Below are positions 47,063 to 58,582 of a stretch of DNA of 64,000 bases, one piece after another. A program made the position numbers and the translations under genes. Source of the DNA: Piezodorus guildinii. Its lineage: Eukaryota; Arthropoda; Insecta; Hemiptera; Pentatomidae. Under the pieces are notes generated by a model. It saw nothing but the letters and a program-made list of their open reading frames with translations, was not told the origin of the DNA and made no database searches. Numbering within the stretch: position 1 is the first letter of the stretch; the number at the start of each line of letters is the position of its first letter. The stretch spans positions 139,328,951-139,392,950 of the forward strand of contig CM041292.1 in NCBI GenBank assembly GCA_023052935.1. The letters are read 5' to 3'.

Positions 47063-47365
47063 TATTTTTCTTCTTCTTCGGTTGGCGCGACAGGCCGTGG
47101 TAGCCCTTGTCCGCGCTGTGTGGTTTCCTGATATGTCATACCGATATTCTGGATGATATATTATAGGGTATGGTCAACGTCTCTCCCTACGCCCATTTTT
47201 GTGAGTGGCCACCAGTTGGCTGACGGGTCTCATACACCCGGAGAGGTTGTGAGTTAATCAACATTCAGTTATATGCTTGTAAATGTCCTCCCGGGTCTGG
47301 GATTCGAAATCACAACCTTTGAAGTGGAAGACTAGCGCGCTAGGCTGTGTCCGGACTCCTCCTTA
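47063..47365 (-). mobile_element. tRNA-like SINE, group S3
   Basis: Minus strand: GAGTCCGGACACAGCCTAGC (A-box region), GCGCGCTAGTCTTCC, GATTTCGAATCCCAGACC (B box), a GC-richer body and a GAA-repeat tail (TTCTTCTTCTTCGG on the plus strand). Base composition stands out from its surroundings. One copy in the window. Confidence 0.55.
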
Positions 47366-48379
47366 AAATTGTTTAAAAAAAATTGGGAATAAATGGAAAT
47401 AAACTCTTTTTTAAGTCACTGAGGTAATTTCAGTCATACACTAACTGTTGTAACCTAAATAATAATTGTTTTTCAACTCCAATATATATTCGCAGTTGTC
47501 TTCTCTAAAATGTTAAAATGCTAAACTAATGTTAAATCTTTTCCATCCTATGGTCTAAGAAATCAAAACTCAATAAGCCTATAACAGCAACAATTTAAAT
47601 CCAGCCCTCGATATTTGCGAAAGTATAGTAACGGAAATGGTGATGGCACAAATATAATGTTGTTTTTTTTTCACAAATATTTAATACCATCACTAAATCT
47701 GTTACTACTGGTTTAAAGGAATAAATTTTAATCAGTCCAGCCGATATACCAAAGCACTGTCTTAGATTTTTTTATAAAACACATATATATTGTTGAGAAA
47801 TTTACGAGAGACTTTTCCTATCTCTCTTTCTCTTTTTTTACAGGTGTTGGTGACCCTGAGTTTACTTCTTAAAAACAACAACGATTTACGGAAGATTTAT
47901 AATATTAAATTTTTAAATGTTTCGTTGCGAGTTTTGCTACCTAATGCTGAGGAGCGGAGTAATATGAACGCAGTAGCACATAAATAAAAGTTACAGGATT
48001 CAATATAAATATTTTAATATGATTAATAAGATATATGAAATCAGTCATGGAACTGACAAAGAATGGCGATTAAAAAATATTGTTAAAAGATGATACCGTT
48101 ATATAAATTCTAGGACAGTGTTAATTAATTTACGCGATCACGTAAGAAATTTTAAACCCTTTTTCATGTTGAAATAAAGTCCTTAATTGGAAAGAGACAT
48201 TCCTGCACCATCAACCAAAAATTAAAAGTTGGTCATAGAAAAATAAATTCGAGGATTGGAGAAAACCTTCTCTGACATGACTATTAGATCGCTTGTTCGG
48301 TATCAGATATACTATAGCTAAAAAAATTGATCTCCGACCATCTTCATTACGTGGAGGAAAAAAAAAATGTCCTGTATGT
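47366..48379. other. A+T-rich DNA, no gene established
   Basis: The 65-codon frame at 47790-47987 has no motif. Confidence 0.4.
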
Positions 48380-48500
48380 TGAAGGCTGAGTGAGCCTCAG
48401 TAAGTTACTCAACGGATAGCTAATAAATAATATACAGAATAAATAATTATCTGTCTCAGTCGGACTAGAACCCGAGATTAAGTGATTTGTAGCTACCTGC
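48380..48500 (-). mobile_element. SINE S1, old head fragment
   Basis: CAGAATAAATAATTATCTGT then CGGACTAGAACCCGAG follow CAGAATAAATAATATTCTGC and GGGATTCGAACCCAGG of the 17.7-kb copy. Confidence 0.5.
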
Positions 48501-48549
48501 GACCTAGATCTAGTAAATGTAAGCTAAATATTCGAAATACAACCGTTCA

Positions 48550-48775
48550 AGGGGTCGGTGGCGTAGTGGCTAGCATAACATCTTTCTATGGCAAAGGGCT
48601 CGAGTTCAAACCCATATCATGGTCCTAGGATTTTTTAAATGGTGTAGAAAATACTTGTTTTTCCGAAGTAAAATGGTGGTCCCGAGCTTGTGCGATGACA
48701 GTCTCTTAGGATTTCCACTGTATCATCGTCCGATCAGCCACATCAGAATAAAAGTGACTTTAAATGGATGAAAAG
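48550..48775 (+). mobile_element. SINE S2, shortened copy
   Basis: GGCGTAGTGGCTAGCATAAC head, GAGTTCAAACCC B box, GGTCCTAGGATTTTTTAAAT, then a deletion and TCTTAGGATTTCCACTGTAT. The tail side reads GTGACTTTAAATGGATGAAA. Confidence 0.75.
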
Positions 48776-49009
48776 ACAAAAAATACTTTTATAAAAATAA
48801 TAATTTTTTAGATTAAAAGAAATGAGTCAAAACAATTAAATATGCTAAATTATTTCTAATTTATTTAGATTTAGAAAAGCTAAAAAATAAAAAAAGAGAA
48901 CATCTGAAGGCTATGATTTATTTTTTTTTTTGCTTAATAAAATATAAGTAATTAATACCATATACTTATAAAACCAAATAAAATGTTAAAAATAATTTTG
49001 ATAGTAGTT
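48776..49009. other. A+T-rich DNA, nothing recognised
   Basis: No feature identified. Confidence 0.4.
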
Positions 49010-49330
49010 GCCGACCGCATTGAATACTGAATAGAATCTTATTTATATATGATGTAAATATGTATATAAATTTATAAACTATTTGTAATCGCACCGTGTG
49101 ATTTACCTTGTACATGTTCTCTGTATGTTGATCTGTTGGTTACTAACCGCTTTGCCGCTGGCGAAGGTATATATAGCTCCAGAGCCGCCCCTCTCCATCT
49201 TTTTTTCTCCTCGGAGGATGTCTTCGGGGATGTGAATGACTTTCTGAACTTGGTCTACAGGTGTCCCTTGTCTCCTTAACAGACCAGCTAACTATTTCCT
49301 AAAGAAATATACCATTTTTATTGCAAACCA
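49010..49330 (+). promoter_or_regulatory. Possible solo LTR or promoter-like block
   Basis: A GC-richer island with GAAGGTATATATAGCTCC (TATA box), a T/C-rich stretch about 40 bases later, and CTAACTATTTCCTAAAGAAA near the end, followed by CAGGGGTCCAGAACATTC that might be a primer-binding-site-like tract. Looks like a long terminal repeat of an LTR retrotransposon, but no partner LTR or gag/pol is present. Confidence 0.28.
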
Positions 49331-49439
49331 GGGGTCCAGAACATTCTGTTTTCATTCTCACTGTATCTGATAAGGGTAATTTTCCAATCGCATATGTTCA
49401 GAAAACATTATTTTATAGGAAATAATTATAAATATCTGC

Positions 49440-51350
49440 ATAAGATATAAGGTTTTTTTTTTTTTTTTTTTTTATAAGGTTCAAAGTATTTTTTTTTTTT
49501 ATTAATCAGTTTTTAGGATGTCAGAAATTTATATTATAGATATTAAACATATTAAGTGGTACTGATTCATTAAGAAAAAAATAGTATGCCTAAGTTTCAT
49601 AATGTTTCAATTACGAAGATAAAAAGGATTTTTTCCTCTATCTTCAAAAATAACAAATTTATGGATATATGTGAATATAAAATTTCAATGTTTTTTTTTT
49701 TTAATAATTAATTGCGGTGAGCTAAATCTTCAATTCTAAACATTTTTTTTTCTCTATCTCGAAATAACTAAGTTATTGTATTAAAACATTTTATCGGCCG
49801 CCATATTTAAACTAATCAGCTGGATATTAACCCCCAAGCGTTAAATTTATTCTCGGATGCCCTGATATTTTTGTGCCAAATTTAAAAAACGCTGATAATT
49901 GTTACACAATGGTTTATTGTTTCCAAATACCAATATTAGGGTATAACTGTTTATATAGCAGCTGATAGACAATTAAGTTATATGAAAAGCAATAAATAAT
50001 TCAAAGGATAATGGCATATCACCACTGCTAATTTTAAAACGTATATATCTCTGCTAGTTCTGAACTAATTTCAATGTTGTTTTTTTCATTTTGTAGAAAA
50101 TCTAATTCTCTTTGATTAATCTTTGGCACTTATGTACTTATTAATTAAGAGAAACGGATTTTTTCTTATTTGTTATTCGGATTCTATCTATCCAGTAAGC
50201 CCTCAAATTTTGAGGGGGGAGGAGGAGAGTATTTTTTTCGATTACAAAGTTTCATTATTCGAATACATTTTAGTTGAAAAATCTTTTTTTTTAAGCAGAT
50301 GTTTAAAACATTAATTCTTAATCATTAACTATAATTAAAGGAATTTATAATAAAGCAGTATACCACTGTAAAAAGCTAAACTTTCGAAGAGAAAAAAAAA
50401 TACACAATTTTCTATAGTAAATATGACAACGCACTACGAGAGTCATGCTAATTAATATGCTAGATAATTTGGATGAATAACAATATAGAAAAAGGACGTT
50501 GATTTTCAAAATGAACTAAAACATATTTTTTTACGAAATCGATATTTTGACCTATTTGTATTCTAATTAACGTAGTTTTATCGAAATGCACCATTAAATA
50601 CGCGATTAAATAAGTACGTGCCTCTTGTAAAATTTTCTAGGATATTGTAATTTTTGGAAAGAAACGTCACAATGGTGGATTTTTTCTTATTTGTTAATCG
50701 GATTCTATCTATCCTGTAAGCCCTCAATTTTTGAGGGGGGAGGAGGAGAGTATTTTTTTCGATTACAAAGTTTCATTATTAAAAATAAGAAACCAAAAAC
50801 ATTTAGACAACACTGTATTCATTTTCTTTAAAATTGTATTTAATTAAAATTTCCTGATTCCTGAACACCTTAAATTTGTTCTCTGTCATCAATAATAACC
50901 GAGTTAGTAGGGAATCACATCTCTTATAAGTTGTGGCATGACCATATAAGATGATTTTTTGTTTTATTTTTTCTCTTAGTTCATCGAGTTGTCTTGATCT
51001 CAAAAATATTTTGGATTTTTCTTTACAATAACCGATTTTTGGTGGAATTACACCTATTATAATTTGTTACTTGAATATAAAAATCAACTTTTTTTTTTCC
51101 TTTTATTCGCACTTTACTGATTATTAAACCCTATACTACGCTTTCTGTATCTTCAAAAATAACTGAGTTATGGTCGTATTTATGGATAAAATTTCAATTT
51201 TTTTCTTTCATTTTTCAAATTTTTTAAAAAAATGTTCGCGTTATATTTTGTGGTTAAAAAACACAAATAAATGTTTTCTCTATCTTCAAAAATAACTGAG
51301 TTATGGGCATACGTATAGGCAAGGTTTAAACTTTTTTTTTTTTAATCGGG
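49440..51350 (+). repeat. Family B repeat, long composite copy
   Basis: Several family B blocks in a row: TCTATCTTCAAAAATAAC with TGAGTTATG-type phrases (repeated four times or more), AATACCAATATTAGGGTATA, GGATTCTATCTATCC, AGCCCTCAAATTTTGAGGGG. T-runs abound. Interrupted by unit C at 50258-50676. The small frames at 50123-50314 and 50803-51003 are read-through of the repeat; the latter recurs at 52664-52864 (both start MRSRQ), which shows they are repeat-derived. Confidence 0.7.
50156..50780 (+). repeat. Unit C, copy 2, between 104-bp direct repeats
   Basis: 50156-50258 and 50676-50780 are near-identical (both with GAGGGGGGAGGAGGAGAGTA and TCGATTACAAAGTTTCATTA), and unit C (50258-50676) lies exactly between them. 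This C copy carries the empty site (CTATAATTAAAGGAATTTAT) for the retrocopy at 46.2 kb. Confidence 0.8.
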
Positions 51351-52284
51351 TTTTACTGATCTAAACTCAATACATATTATGAGAACTCGAATATCTATAA
51401 TAATCCTACGATTGAGTTTAAATAATATTAATAAAATATAAGAATAAGTTGATTGGAGAGAGCGGAGAAACCACTCGAAATAACTCATTATAGCAACGCT
51501 TCAGCATAAATTTTATACCGTCTCCTGGGATGTAAAAAACACAAGATAGCATCCAGTTTTTAAAAAATATACTGGATGTTCTTTATAGATAAAATAATAC
51601 CTTAGTAGTTAATGTAAAAATTAGGTCAATATTTCGGTCTTTTATCAATTAGTGAAGGTGATGGACCATATTACGATCATAACTTATTTTTTGCTCACTC
51701 CTTCCCCCCTTCTTGTAATTTTTTATAATTAATTTTGAATTTTGCCTTGTGAAAATACGACATTAGTGACGAAGACTACTGTTCAATGTATATACTAGTA
51801 TATTGTAGGTACATGTGTTTATGATAAACAATCATTATATATATCGTGTAATAATATTTATATGTATATGTAGTAATATTTATATCAAATTAATTGGGTT
51901 TTTTTTTTTTACCTTTTATGGAAAATCAGACACTATTATTATTCATTGCGCCAACAATCGATTTTAATTCATGTATATCATCTTATATTCGTGGAGGTCT
52001 ATTAATTCTCAGGATATTTTCGGTAAGAAAAAAAAAAGTAATAAGTTTTTAAGATATTAGATAATATGTCTGATACAAATTTTGTATTTGATACAATTAT
52101 ATATTTAATTCAGCACCGATTCCGAAATTCCGTGATATAAATAATAATTATTTTGATCAAATAGGTAAATTCATAACCATCATTTAACCTATTTTGAAAA
52201 TTAAATGCTGAACAGTAGCGACAATTTAATCTAAAGCTGAACACCAGTAGAGCAAGTGTGATATTTCACCTATGCCTTTTTATA
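51351..52284. other. A+T-rich DNA with one decayed hammerhead-like motif
   Basis: At 51624-51648, minus strand, TTGATAAAAGACCGAAATAT then TGACC resembles the GAAACGT group, but helix II is missing. No gene seen. Confidence 0.25.
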
Positions 52285-53360
52285 TATTTAATAAAAACGC
52301 AGCAAATTATAACACAATGCTTTATTATTTTCAAATAACAATAATAGGGTATAACTGTTTATAAAACTGTAGATAGGCAATTAAGTAACATAATAAGCAA
52401 TAAATTATTCAAAGGTAAATAGCATATCACCACTGCTAATGTCAAAACGTTATATCTCTGCTAGTTCTAAACCAATTTCAATGATTCTTTTTTCATATAG
52501 TAGAAAATAAAAGGGATTTCTTTTAATTCGTTATACGAGATCTGCGCATCTTGAAACTTTGAGGGGATAATTTTTTTTTTTTTTTTTTTGGTCGATCGCA
52601 AATGTTCTTTATTGGAAATATTAAACCAAAACCATTTATACTATACTGCGTTACTATTTCCTATTATTTTATTTTATTTCGGTTTTCATAAAAAACATTC
52701 AAATAAAATTTCCTGATTCCAGAACACCTTATATTTTTCTCTATCGTCGATAATAACAAATGAATCAGGGAGCCACATCTTTTATCAGTTGTGGCTTGGC
52801 TGTATAAGATGATTTTTAATTTTTTTTTTTCTTCTCTATGTTCGTCGCCTTGTCTTGATCTCAAAAGTCTTTTCGATTTTTCTCAATCTTCAATAATAAC
52901 CGATTGTTGGTGGAATTACATCTATTATAATTTGTGACTTGAATATACTGATCAACTTTCTTTCTTGTTTATCGAGCTTTACTGATTCTAAAACTCTTTA
53001 GACATTTTTCTATACCTACGAAAATAACTGAGTTATGGGAGCATTTATGGACAAAATATCAATTTCTTTCTTTTCTTTTTCCTCTTTTTTAAAATTATTC
53101 ATGGTTTTTTGGTTAATAGACAATCATAAATTTTGTCTCTATCTTCCAAAATAACTGAGTTATTGAATTAAATCCCTTTTAATCTCCTATCATCGTCAAG
53201 GAGTTAGGATCATCGTTGCATGATCTAGTTTTTTGTGGGAAATTCAAGAAAATTAGTCCAGTAGTTTTAGAGAAATGCCGCGAACGGCGTACGGAGGACG
53301 GCGGAGAACGGATTTTTTTTATTCGTTATTCTGGTTCTACGCATCTAAAAACGTAAGCCC

Positions 53361-53399
<39 letters not shown>

Positions 53400-53460
53400 T
53401 CGATTACAAAGGTTCATTATTGAAAATAATAAACCAAAATGTTTCAGTAAATAATATAAT
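52285..53460 (+). repeat. Family B repeat, second long copy
   Basis: AACGCAGCAAATTATAACAC to the end block GTCGATTACAAAGGTTCATT ATTGAAAATAATAAACC (two parts). Contains the AATTAGTCCAGTAGTTTTAG and GCGAACGGCGTACGGAGGAC phrase also found at 59.6 kb, and T-runs (52571-52588; 53369-53398). Confidence 0.7.
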
Positions 53461-54699
53461 AAAATTAATTTCATTGTACATGCCCTATTATGTAACCTTT
53501 ACTTTTGTTAAATCTATTATTTATTTATTTTTTTTTTTTTTGTGCATTTCGTAATTTACGGATCGATGGAGAATGATTAAATCAATTAATAACTAAATAT
53601 GCGAAACATCAAAAACCAAATACCATTCCAATGAATTCACCTTATGATGCTATATAAATGACAGCAGTATTTTTCATTTCGAAATTTCAAATTAATATAT
53701 AGATTAAATACTTTTTTTTGTTCGTCTTTAATATATAATTATAATGAGAATAAATGTAAGTATCAAATTTTAACTGTTCGGCAAAGCTAAAAAAACATTT
53801 AAAACATCTAAGTTTCAGCATAGTGAGATATGCTTGTTTTTAAACATGTAAATACCAGCAAGCGATAACTATCAGGTAGAACAAATACAATATTAGTTCT
53901 TGAATGTAAGATTTAGGCAATAATAAAACAATCCTAAATCAATAAAGTTTTTTCCCATTGAGACTGACGATATATTAAATACAACATTTTATTTACTTTC
54001 TCTTCCTTCCGTTTACCATTTAGTGGGAGGAAGAAGGTTCTTCTAAGACTAGACAATTAGACCAATTTACAGACGTTTTAGGAAAGTAGGCGTTATCAAT
54101 GCTTATTTGAACATCCTAGGAAAGTAATTGAATACTTACACATGTTTACATAATATAGTACATAATATTATAACATTATAAATACTACTACAGTAATTTT
54201 TTTTTTTTTTTTTTACTCAACAGATTAGATTAGATCAAGATTTCAATATTTTACAAATGGCCACATGCCTCAAACGTTATGCATATTGTGGTAATTGCAC
54301 CAATTACATGTTAATTTTACGTGATATTTACAGCAGTAGTTAATGGTAATAGTAACCTATGTTACATTTAGAACAGTAGGAAAAATCTAAAAACAAAAAC
54401 CTACACAATAAAAAAAAAATGTAAGTAAAAACAAAACAATTAAAGTAATAACAAAACAAATTATGTTAAAAACAAAACTAAGTGAAAACAAAACAATACG
54501 AAATAACAAAATTTTGGTTATATGCTAATATATTAAAGTAATTATTTTTCTTTTTTACATTTCAAAATTGAAGCAATAGTATGTCTTATGTACGTTTATG
54601 GGTGTAACGTTTTAGTGTGTTCTTGTCGTAATCACCTATTTTTTGAACTATTAAGTTGTCACTACTTTAAGTAAGAGAAAAAAAAATTTTTCCCCGCGA
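53461..54699. other. A+T-rich DNA, no gene established
   Basis: Imperfect repeats of AAAACAAAAC at 54.38-54.51 kb. Nothing else recognised. Confidence 0.4.
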
Positions 54700-55085
54700 G
54701 TACGTATAGTTTTTAATCGACGCTTAATCCGATAACACGCTTGTGATTCGCGTGTAATGAGCATAATTATTTATGATTCTCATGCATGTGTTCTGCACCA
54801 CATCCATTTTCCGAAAATAGGAACGCCATGTGTAACTCTAGACTGGGGCAGCGTAGGCCAATATGAGACGGATGACAGTTTCGTAAATATTTAGTTTGTT
54901 TGTTTTTTGGTGATAGTTTTGAGCACCTATTGAAGCATGGGGTCATTTTGTTGATAATATTTTTGGCTCTATTGCATTTATTATGTATGTGTATTGTGAA
55001 AGTTAAGGATGTGTAATTTTCTAATCCTAAGTTATTTATTGAATAGGCCCAGGAGATTATGTTTCCTTTATAAGTGATATCCTTG
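54700..55085 (-). mobile_element. Jockey-type LINE fragment, post-palm
   Basis: Minus reading in two or three frames: VIFKDITYKGNIISWAYSIN and LGLENYTSLTF (FKGHxIxWxxxVxYLGxxLD block of jockey elements), NRAKNIINKMTPCFNR, SKLSPKN-like, NIYETVIRLILAYAAPV, and W/YFRKMDVVQNTCMRIINN. Frameshifted, with a stop after AAPV. From a different jockey lineage than the 13-kb copy (AYAAPVW rather than WTYGLELWG). Confidence 0.72.
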
Positions 55086-55164
55086 AAAATGACCGAAATA
55101 TTATGTATACTAAAGGATATAACTATGGTTTTAATTTTATAAGCTAAAAATGAAATATATACTT

Positions 55165-55435
55165 CATAGACATTTTAAATTACCCATCAGACAGAAACTT
55201 AATGTATACACTTATTTATTAAAACCAATATGGACTTAGCGCTTGCCAAATATACGGACCTGCTAAAAAGACACAAATACGAAAAATACAAACATTTCAA
55301 TCGCAATTTTTAAGACTGGCAACGAACTCACCACTATATGTTTCAAACGATACCTTTCATACTGACTTACGTATTCCTACTACAACAAACCATATTCGAT
55401 CGACTTACAAACGATTTCAGGATTTCTTAATATAG
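55165..55435 (+). mobile_element. Jockey-type LINE fragment
   Basis: Plus reading: YTYLLKPIWT, then (shifted) IYGPAKKTQIRKIQTFQSQF, LRLATNSPLYVSNDTFHTDL and RIPTTTNHI. These are the same positions as KTVLKPIWTYGLELWGTAK and NAPYYVTNSTLHHDLKIP in the 13-kb element. Broken by at least two frameshifts. Confidence 0.72.
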
Positions 55436-55454
55436 GTGAAAACTTAATCGATTC

Positions 55455-55712
55455 TTTGTTTATTTATTTAACATCACTTTATGCTGCTGTGGCTAATCGT
55501 ACGATGCTACAGCGAGGGTCCTAAATTTCGCGTATCCAGGTTTAATTAGGATAGGGATCTTTAACGAGTACTTGGCATCGCACAGGTTCGAGACCACCTT
55601 TTAACGTCCCCTCCAAAGGACTACATAATTAAGGATTTTTTTTCCTTCGAAAAATACTAGGGCCACGTGCAGGTTTGAACCAGTGACCTTGGGCATAGAA
55701 GGCTTTATCGAT
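55455..55712 (-). mobile_element. SINE S2, head-truncated
   Basis: TTATTTAACATCACTTTATG tail side, GTACTTGGCATCGCACAGGT body and GGTTTGAACCAGTGACC B box. ATCGATTCTT before and ATCGATTTTT after suggest a target duplication with one or two changes. Confidence 0.72.
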
Positions 55713-56169
55713 TTTTTATTCCAGGCTGTTACACAAAAATTATATTTTTAACTCCTTGTGGATAATTTTTCCAAGTATCTTTATTCATTTATTTCTTAAT
55801 GAATCTCCTGTTCAGTCCATTATGCAGCGCACGTTATCCGGGTAATAATGCAGCGTTATTGGCTAATAATTAGCAATTATTAGCAGTAATAATAAATAAA
55901 TATAGCCATACTAGCAGTTATAATTAGCACTATTTGGTTATCCGGATAATAATGCAGTGTTTTGAGTTTTTCTTTAAAATAATCTATATAACAAACTGTT
56001 CACGATTACTGGTTATTCATTTGCGTGAATATCAACAATTAATTAACTTCTTCTAAACGATAATGTTTGATTACATCTATAGCATTGTTCCATATCATTA
56101 ATTTAGTCTTTACGAAGATGTCAAGGTGTGATATTTGTATTATTTTTTTTTACGATTTTAAAATCGGCT
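55713..56169. other. A+T-rich DNA, nothing recognised
   Basis: Short internal repeats around ATCCGG(G/A)TAATAATGCAG at 55.84 and 55.94 kb; no gene. Confidence 0.4.
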
Positions 56170-56445
56170 AAAACGGGGTACTGGCAGAGGATAAAAAAAG
56201 GTTGTAGAAGGACTGCTGATGACAAGGTTCTGCGGGCTTTGGTGGAAAAAATTCCAGAACAACTGTTCGAGAACTTAATCTTAGCAATCGACCGTTTATG
56301 ATCAGCTCAAGGCTATTGAAAACTTAAAAGAGCTTGAAAATTAGGTTCCACACACATTGAAAGACTGCCAAAAAATCAGCTTTATATAATTTGCTTTAGT
56401 TATTTTCTGAACGTTCTGTCCAGAATTGTTTCTAGAGATAAAAAG
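56170..56445 (+). pseudogene. Second mariner transposase remnant
   Basis: Plus reading: RTADDKVLRALVEKIPEQLF (the D-xx-LRALVExxPxQ start of the transposase), then shifted pieces VPHTLKDCQK (the WVPHxL linker) and NCFWR-like residues near the first catalytic block, ending GDEK-like RDKK. Short and frameshifted; not the same lineage as the 43.5-kb copy. Confidence 0.58.
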
Positions 56446-56553
56446 TGAATATAAACGATAACAGCAGATGTTGAGGACAGTATCTCGACAACGGAGAAGC
56501 AGCACATTACTTTTTTGTTAAAGACACCTGGACCACTGACAAAGAAATGTGTT

Positions 56554-56995
56554 GTTTTTTTTTCCTTATCCTCCAACTTTATTTACAAAATAAATACACA
56601 AACATTCTATGTATATACAGCAACAATGGTATATACATTCCACGGCTCAGGCCTCGTATTGCCCGTTGGCATTCTAAGGTTCCTTTCGCACTAGGTATGC
56701 GCTTGAGGACTGGGGTGGCTTTGTGCCTTTGTTGAAGTAAAATAGGGAGGAACCATTTTGCTGGTGGTTTAATATATGCGAATCAGACTGCAGAGTCCAG
56801 ACCAATTCCCAGGGCGACCACGTCGACCAGGGGGAGAGAGCCTTGACACCTTCCAGGAGCAGGTGGTGGAACTACGTTCCTGAAGAGAGGGTTCGCACAA
56901 GCCTTCAACCCGTCAAAGAACTTGACGTGCCTCCTTCTGATGAACTCTGGCACCGAGGGATGATGGAGTTCCTCGTGGATGGTGGCATTTCACTG
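56554..56995 (-). mobile_element. Jockey-like LINE 3' end with poly(A) tail
   Basis: Minus strand from 56.99 kb: IHEELHHPSVPEFIRRRHVK, FFDGLKACANPLFRNVV, PPAPGR, then a stop after about 65 codons. That is the HxDLxIPxVxEFI...NPL end of jockey-group reverse transcriptases. A 3' UTR follows with AATAAA (TTTATT at about 56578) and an A-tail (T-run 56556-56563). GC-richer than its surroundings. The 89-codon minus frame across it uses another frame. Confidence 0.55.
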
Positions 56996-57097
56996 TTTGT
57001 GAGCCAATGAACACCAATAAGGGCAAATAGCAGTGTGCTATGAAATAAAATGATGGGTGAAATATGAAATAGCAATTATATAATGAAAAAAATAAGT

Positions 57098-57130
57098 CTT
57101 GAAAATGGGGAAACAGCCCCGAAACGTCGA
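57098..57130 (+). ncRNA. Hammerhead-like motif, partly decayed
   Basis: GTC, TTGAAAA (CTGAAGA with two changes), an extra T, helix II GGGG-AAACAG-CCCC, then GAAACGTC and GAC. Helix I could form from GTC/GAC, helix III from AC/GT. The GAAACGTC box is perfect, but the first core box lacks C3 and G8, which are needed for cleavage. Confidence 0.45.
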
Positions 57131-58082
57131 CAAATATGATAATCTTATGAAATAAAGTGATTAAGTGAGAAATGGAAGTCAATGTGTACTCTTTTAAGTG
57201 TTTTATATAAGAAAAACTTCCGAAAAAATTAAAAAAGAAAATAAATTAAATCTTTCTTTTTTTTCTTTTTAGATCAAAATCCTGCAATATTTTCCGGACA
57301 ATCTAATATTTTGTTTTGGCAGCTAAGAAGCAGCATACAATTTTGGTTGCAGCTACTAAAATCCAGCTACCTTTTCGTAAATAATTTTACATTAGATGTT
57401 AAGAAATACCAAAATATTCTAAACTTCTGTCTAAACTATAATCTTCGAAGAAAAAAAGAAAAATGTTTACTCAAATTTTATCTACCAATTATCTTCAATG
57501 ATTATCTTTGAAATGATTAATTCAATCGCGTTATCTATAAAGATTATACATATCAAGGCGGAGACAATACAGACAACTTTAAAAATATTTTTTATTTTCA
57601 GTTCGATATTTGACTTAGCCGTTCTCAATATTATACTTGCAACTGTAAAATAAATAACATCCACCAAATCCTTGAAAACAATGGTGTATCTTAAATCATA
57701 CTGCAATGTGTAATTTCACACAATTATACACATATAAGCTGAGTTTATTAAATAATAAGTTATATAGTAATAATCATTCTTCTAAAATATAAGTTTCTAT
57801 GGAGAAAATCAATGTAAATTGATATTAGTCTCTGGTCGGCAGTCACGTGACACTCGTGCGATACGCACAAATTGTTTTCACTTTATTGACAATTTCACTT
57901 TCTTTTTCAAATCATTCACTCATGTAATATTGACGTTTATTTACTTATTTAATTATCATCTTCAACTGTAAATTCAACAGAGAATATTTGAAATCATTAT
58001 CTTTTCAAAGTTGCAAGATCAAATTATAAATATGTTTAAAGAAGAATAGTAATTTCCTTTGTTTTTAAAAACTGTGTGCATA
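57131..58082. other. A+T-rich DNA, no gene established
   Basis: Frames at 57311-57511 and 57482-57706 have no motif. Confidence 0.4.
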
Positions 58083-58199
58083 CATGCATATGCTGGTGTG
58101 TGTATGTGTGTATGTATGTACGTGTGTATGTGTGTGTGTATATATGGATATATATACGTGTGTGTGTGTATGTATGTATGCGTATGTATGTGTATGTGT

Positions 58200-58286
<87 letters not shown>

Positions 58287-58300
58287 TTATATATGTATAT
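58083..58300. repeat. Compound (TG)n/(TA)n/(TATG)n microsatellite
   Basis: Alternating purine-pyrimidine tract. It produces three overlapping Cys/Val/Tyr/Ile-repeat frames of 77-101 codons that are not genes. Prone to slippage and assembly error. Confidence 0.95.
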
Positions 58301-58319
58301 ATATTTATTTTATCTGATT

Positions 58320-58582
58320 AGTTTTTTTTTTTTTTTTTATATAATTTTTTGTTTCTCATGTTAACATACTTTTATTTTTCTGGTTTGCACATTTTTATTA
58401 CAATTTAGCTTTTAAGTTATTTTATTAGTTCATGTTATTAGTTTAATTCTTTTCTGTTTTTTAGTCATTTTACTCTAAGACTCTAGTTTTAAGTCCACCT
58501 TTTTTTTTTTCCTGTTATGTTATTCTGAAGGGACTTGTCCTAGAATAAATAAAGAGTTATTATTATTATTATTATTATTACA
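58320..58582 (+). mobile_element. LINE 3' end with ATT-repeat tail (tentative)
   Basis: T-rich region, then CTGAAGGGACTTGTCCTAGA followed by ATAAATAAAGAG and (TTA)n. A short hairpin and AATAAA just before a simple-repeat tail is typical of CR1/RTE-group 3' ends. No coding part attached. Confidence 0.42.

Noticed and set aside
49010..49330. Full LTR retrotransposon
   Set aside because: No gag, protease, integrase or RT frame and no second LTR; kept only as a weak solo-LTR candidate.
58059..58364. Three overlapping 77-101 codon plus frames rich in Cys, Val, Tyr and Ile
   Set aside because: They are translations of a compound TG/TA microsatellite.
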